Assembly (NCBI GenBank): GCA_020201235.1
Contig: JAIVHD010000092.1
Location: forward strand, 1 to 5,264
DNA from: Lysobacteraceae bacterium
GTDB lineage: Bacteria; Pseudomonadota; Gammaproteobacteria; Xanthomonadales; Wenzhouxiangellaceae
Length of the DNA stretch: 5,264 nt
Direction: 5' to 3'
Part shown: positions 4,628 through 5,264 of the stretch, piece after piece
Layout: the number at the start of each line of letters is the position of its first letter
Numbering within the stretch: position 1 is the first letter of the stretch
The notes under the pieces: model-generated
Told to the model about the DNA's origin: nothing
Database searches by the model: none
Seen by the model: the letters and a program-made list of their open reading frames with translations, nothing else
Program-made: the position numbers and the translations under genes

Positions 4628-5089
4628 ATGTATCATTATCGTGAGTGCGGATTGCCGAATATTTGCCTTCTCAATGGGTATCGTACCCTCGAAACTGAGT
4701 ATGGTGAAGCTGTTTCCATTGAAGACGTTGAGGGCTTGCACGCAGCGATGTGTCAGACTCTTGTCGAAGAAAAGCCATCGCCTCTGACCGGTGCTGAGGT
4801 GCGCTTCATTCGCAAGTATCTAGATTTGACCCAAGCTTCGCTCGCAGATTTCTTGGGCCTGAAAGAGCAATCCGTCAGGTTGTGGGAAAGCCGTGGCAAC
4901 GAGAGGGAGGTACCCTCATCAGCAGATCGCATGGTCCGAATGGCTTGCCGAGATATAACGCGCGTGTATTCAAAGCCATTGGAAGAATTGTCACGCATTA
5001 TTTCGACTCAGCGCCAGACACAGCGAATTGATTACTCGTTCACGTCCGGGGTCAATGCCCATTGGAACCATCAGCTCATCACGGCATAG
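4628..5089 (+). CDS. XRE-type HTH protein, probable antitoxin and autorepressor
   Basis: This 153-residue protein starts 11 bases after the DUF4258 stop, with a strong AAAGGAG (4615-4621) overlapping that stop, so the two genes are cotranscribed and probably translationally coupled. Residues 1-40 form a short N-terminal module (YRECGLPNICLLNGY, then YGEAVSIEDVEGLH). Residues 54-107 are a helix-turn-helix with TQASLADFLGLKEQSVRLWE (68-87). This resembles the MqsA/HigA group of antitoxins, but the paired CxxC zinc ligands of MqsA are absent; only C7 and C13 stand in the N-terminal module. The family role would be to bind and neutralise the DUF4258 partner and repress the operon at the nearby palindromes. 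The tail after about residue 128 is polar and of unclear role. No terminator follows before the IS end. Confidence 0.82.
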   Translation: MYHYRECGLPNICLLNGYRTLETEYGEAVSIEDVEGLHAAMCQTLVEEKPSPLTGAEVRFIRKYLDLTQASLADFLGLKEQSVRLWESRGNEREVPSSADRMVRMACRDITRVYSKPLEELSRIISTQRQTQRIDYSFTSGVNAHWNHQLITA

Positions 5090-5145
5090 CTTTTGGGGAA
5101 GCCAGGACGTAAGCCGACGGAGAACGCGCCAGCCCGATTAGCCTA

Positions 5146-5264
5146 GCAGCCTGTCGGACTTTCGTGCCCTCCTGGGCTAAAATTGAGCCCCCTCTAAAGC
5201 GCTTGATGATATGAGCCGATTTCGATCGATTGACCGCCAGACCGACTACCTGCTTCCGCCTTCG
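5146..5264 (+). mobile_element. Left end of an IS1182-family insertion sequence
   Basis: The element appears to begin at about 5146, 57 bases after the antitoxin stop, with a terminal inverted repeat starting AGCAGCCTGTCGGACTTT, a sequence I recall at the ends of IS1182-type elements. Inside it, GGGCT (5174-5178) and AGCCC (5186-5190) form a hairpin around AAAATTG before the transposase start. The right end and any target duplication are outside the window, so the exact boundary is provisional. Confidence 0.65.
5211..5264 (+). CDS. IS1182-family transposase, first 18 codons
   Basis: Reading from ATG 5211 gives MSRFRSIDRQTDYLLPPS up to the window edge. This N-terminus (RxIDRxTDYLLPPS) is characteristic of IS1182-family DDE transposases, which usually run to some 450-500 residues. 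No good Shine-Dalgarno precedes it, and the hairpin at 5174-5190 may limit translation from read-through transcripts, as is common for IS elements. Whether the gene is intact cannot be told. Confidence 0.8.
   Translation, partial: MSRFRSIDRQTDYLLPPS

Overview
The window looks like chromosomal DNA of a GC-rich (roughly 55-60%) gammaproteobacterium-like organism. The tRNA carries an encoded CCA, there is a histidine-box alkane hydroxylase of the AlkB type, and a Cas3 lies close to a single I-E-like CRISPR repeat. No species can be named from this much sequence.

Layout. (1) 1-2113, minus strand: the N-terminal 704 residues of Cas3, a complete HD nuclease plus most of the helicase. It runs off the left edge, where the rest of a type I cas operon is expected. 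(2) 2114-2697: a 584-base divergent intergenic region with no convincing gene. It holds two perfect inverted repeats just upstream of cas3, a possible Fur-like site, one lone 29-base sequence matching the type I-E repeat architecture, and a 20-bp hairpin directly before the ribosome binding site of the next gene. (3) 2698-3822, plus strand: a full-length AlkB-family alkane 1-monooxygenase. (4) 3819-3978: a compact tRNA-Arg(ACG) unit with promoter, gene and intrinsic terminator. Its -35 box overlaps the alkB stop codon. (5) 3979-4325: 347 bases without a convincing gene, containing an inverted repeat, a second strong intrinsic terminator with no assigned gene, and the promoter/operator region of the next operon. 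(6) 4326-5089: a two-gene operon encoding a DUF4258 protein followed by an XRE-type HTH protein, which looks like a type II toxin-antitoxin module in toxin-first order. Its base composition is more AT-rich than its neighbours. (7) From about 5146 to the right edge: the left end of an IS1182-family insertion sequence, with the first 18 codons of its transposase.

How the parts relate. The left third is a defence locus (Cas3 degrades DNA recruited by a Cascade complex). The middle is metabolic (terminal alkane hydroxylation) and housekeeping (tRNA). The right end has the character of mobile or accessory DNA (toxin-antitoxin module beside an IS). Nothing ties the alkane hydroxylase functionally to the CRISPR locus, and no rubredoxin, rubredoxin reductase or alk regulator is visible. 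The item most worth following is the cas3-alkB intergenic region, where a solitary I-E-like repeat and a cluster of palindromes suggest either array decay or an uncharacterised control element.
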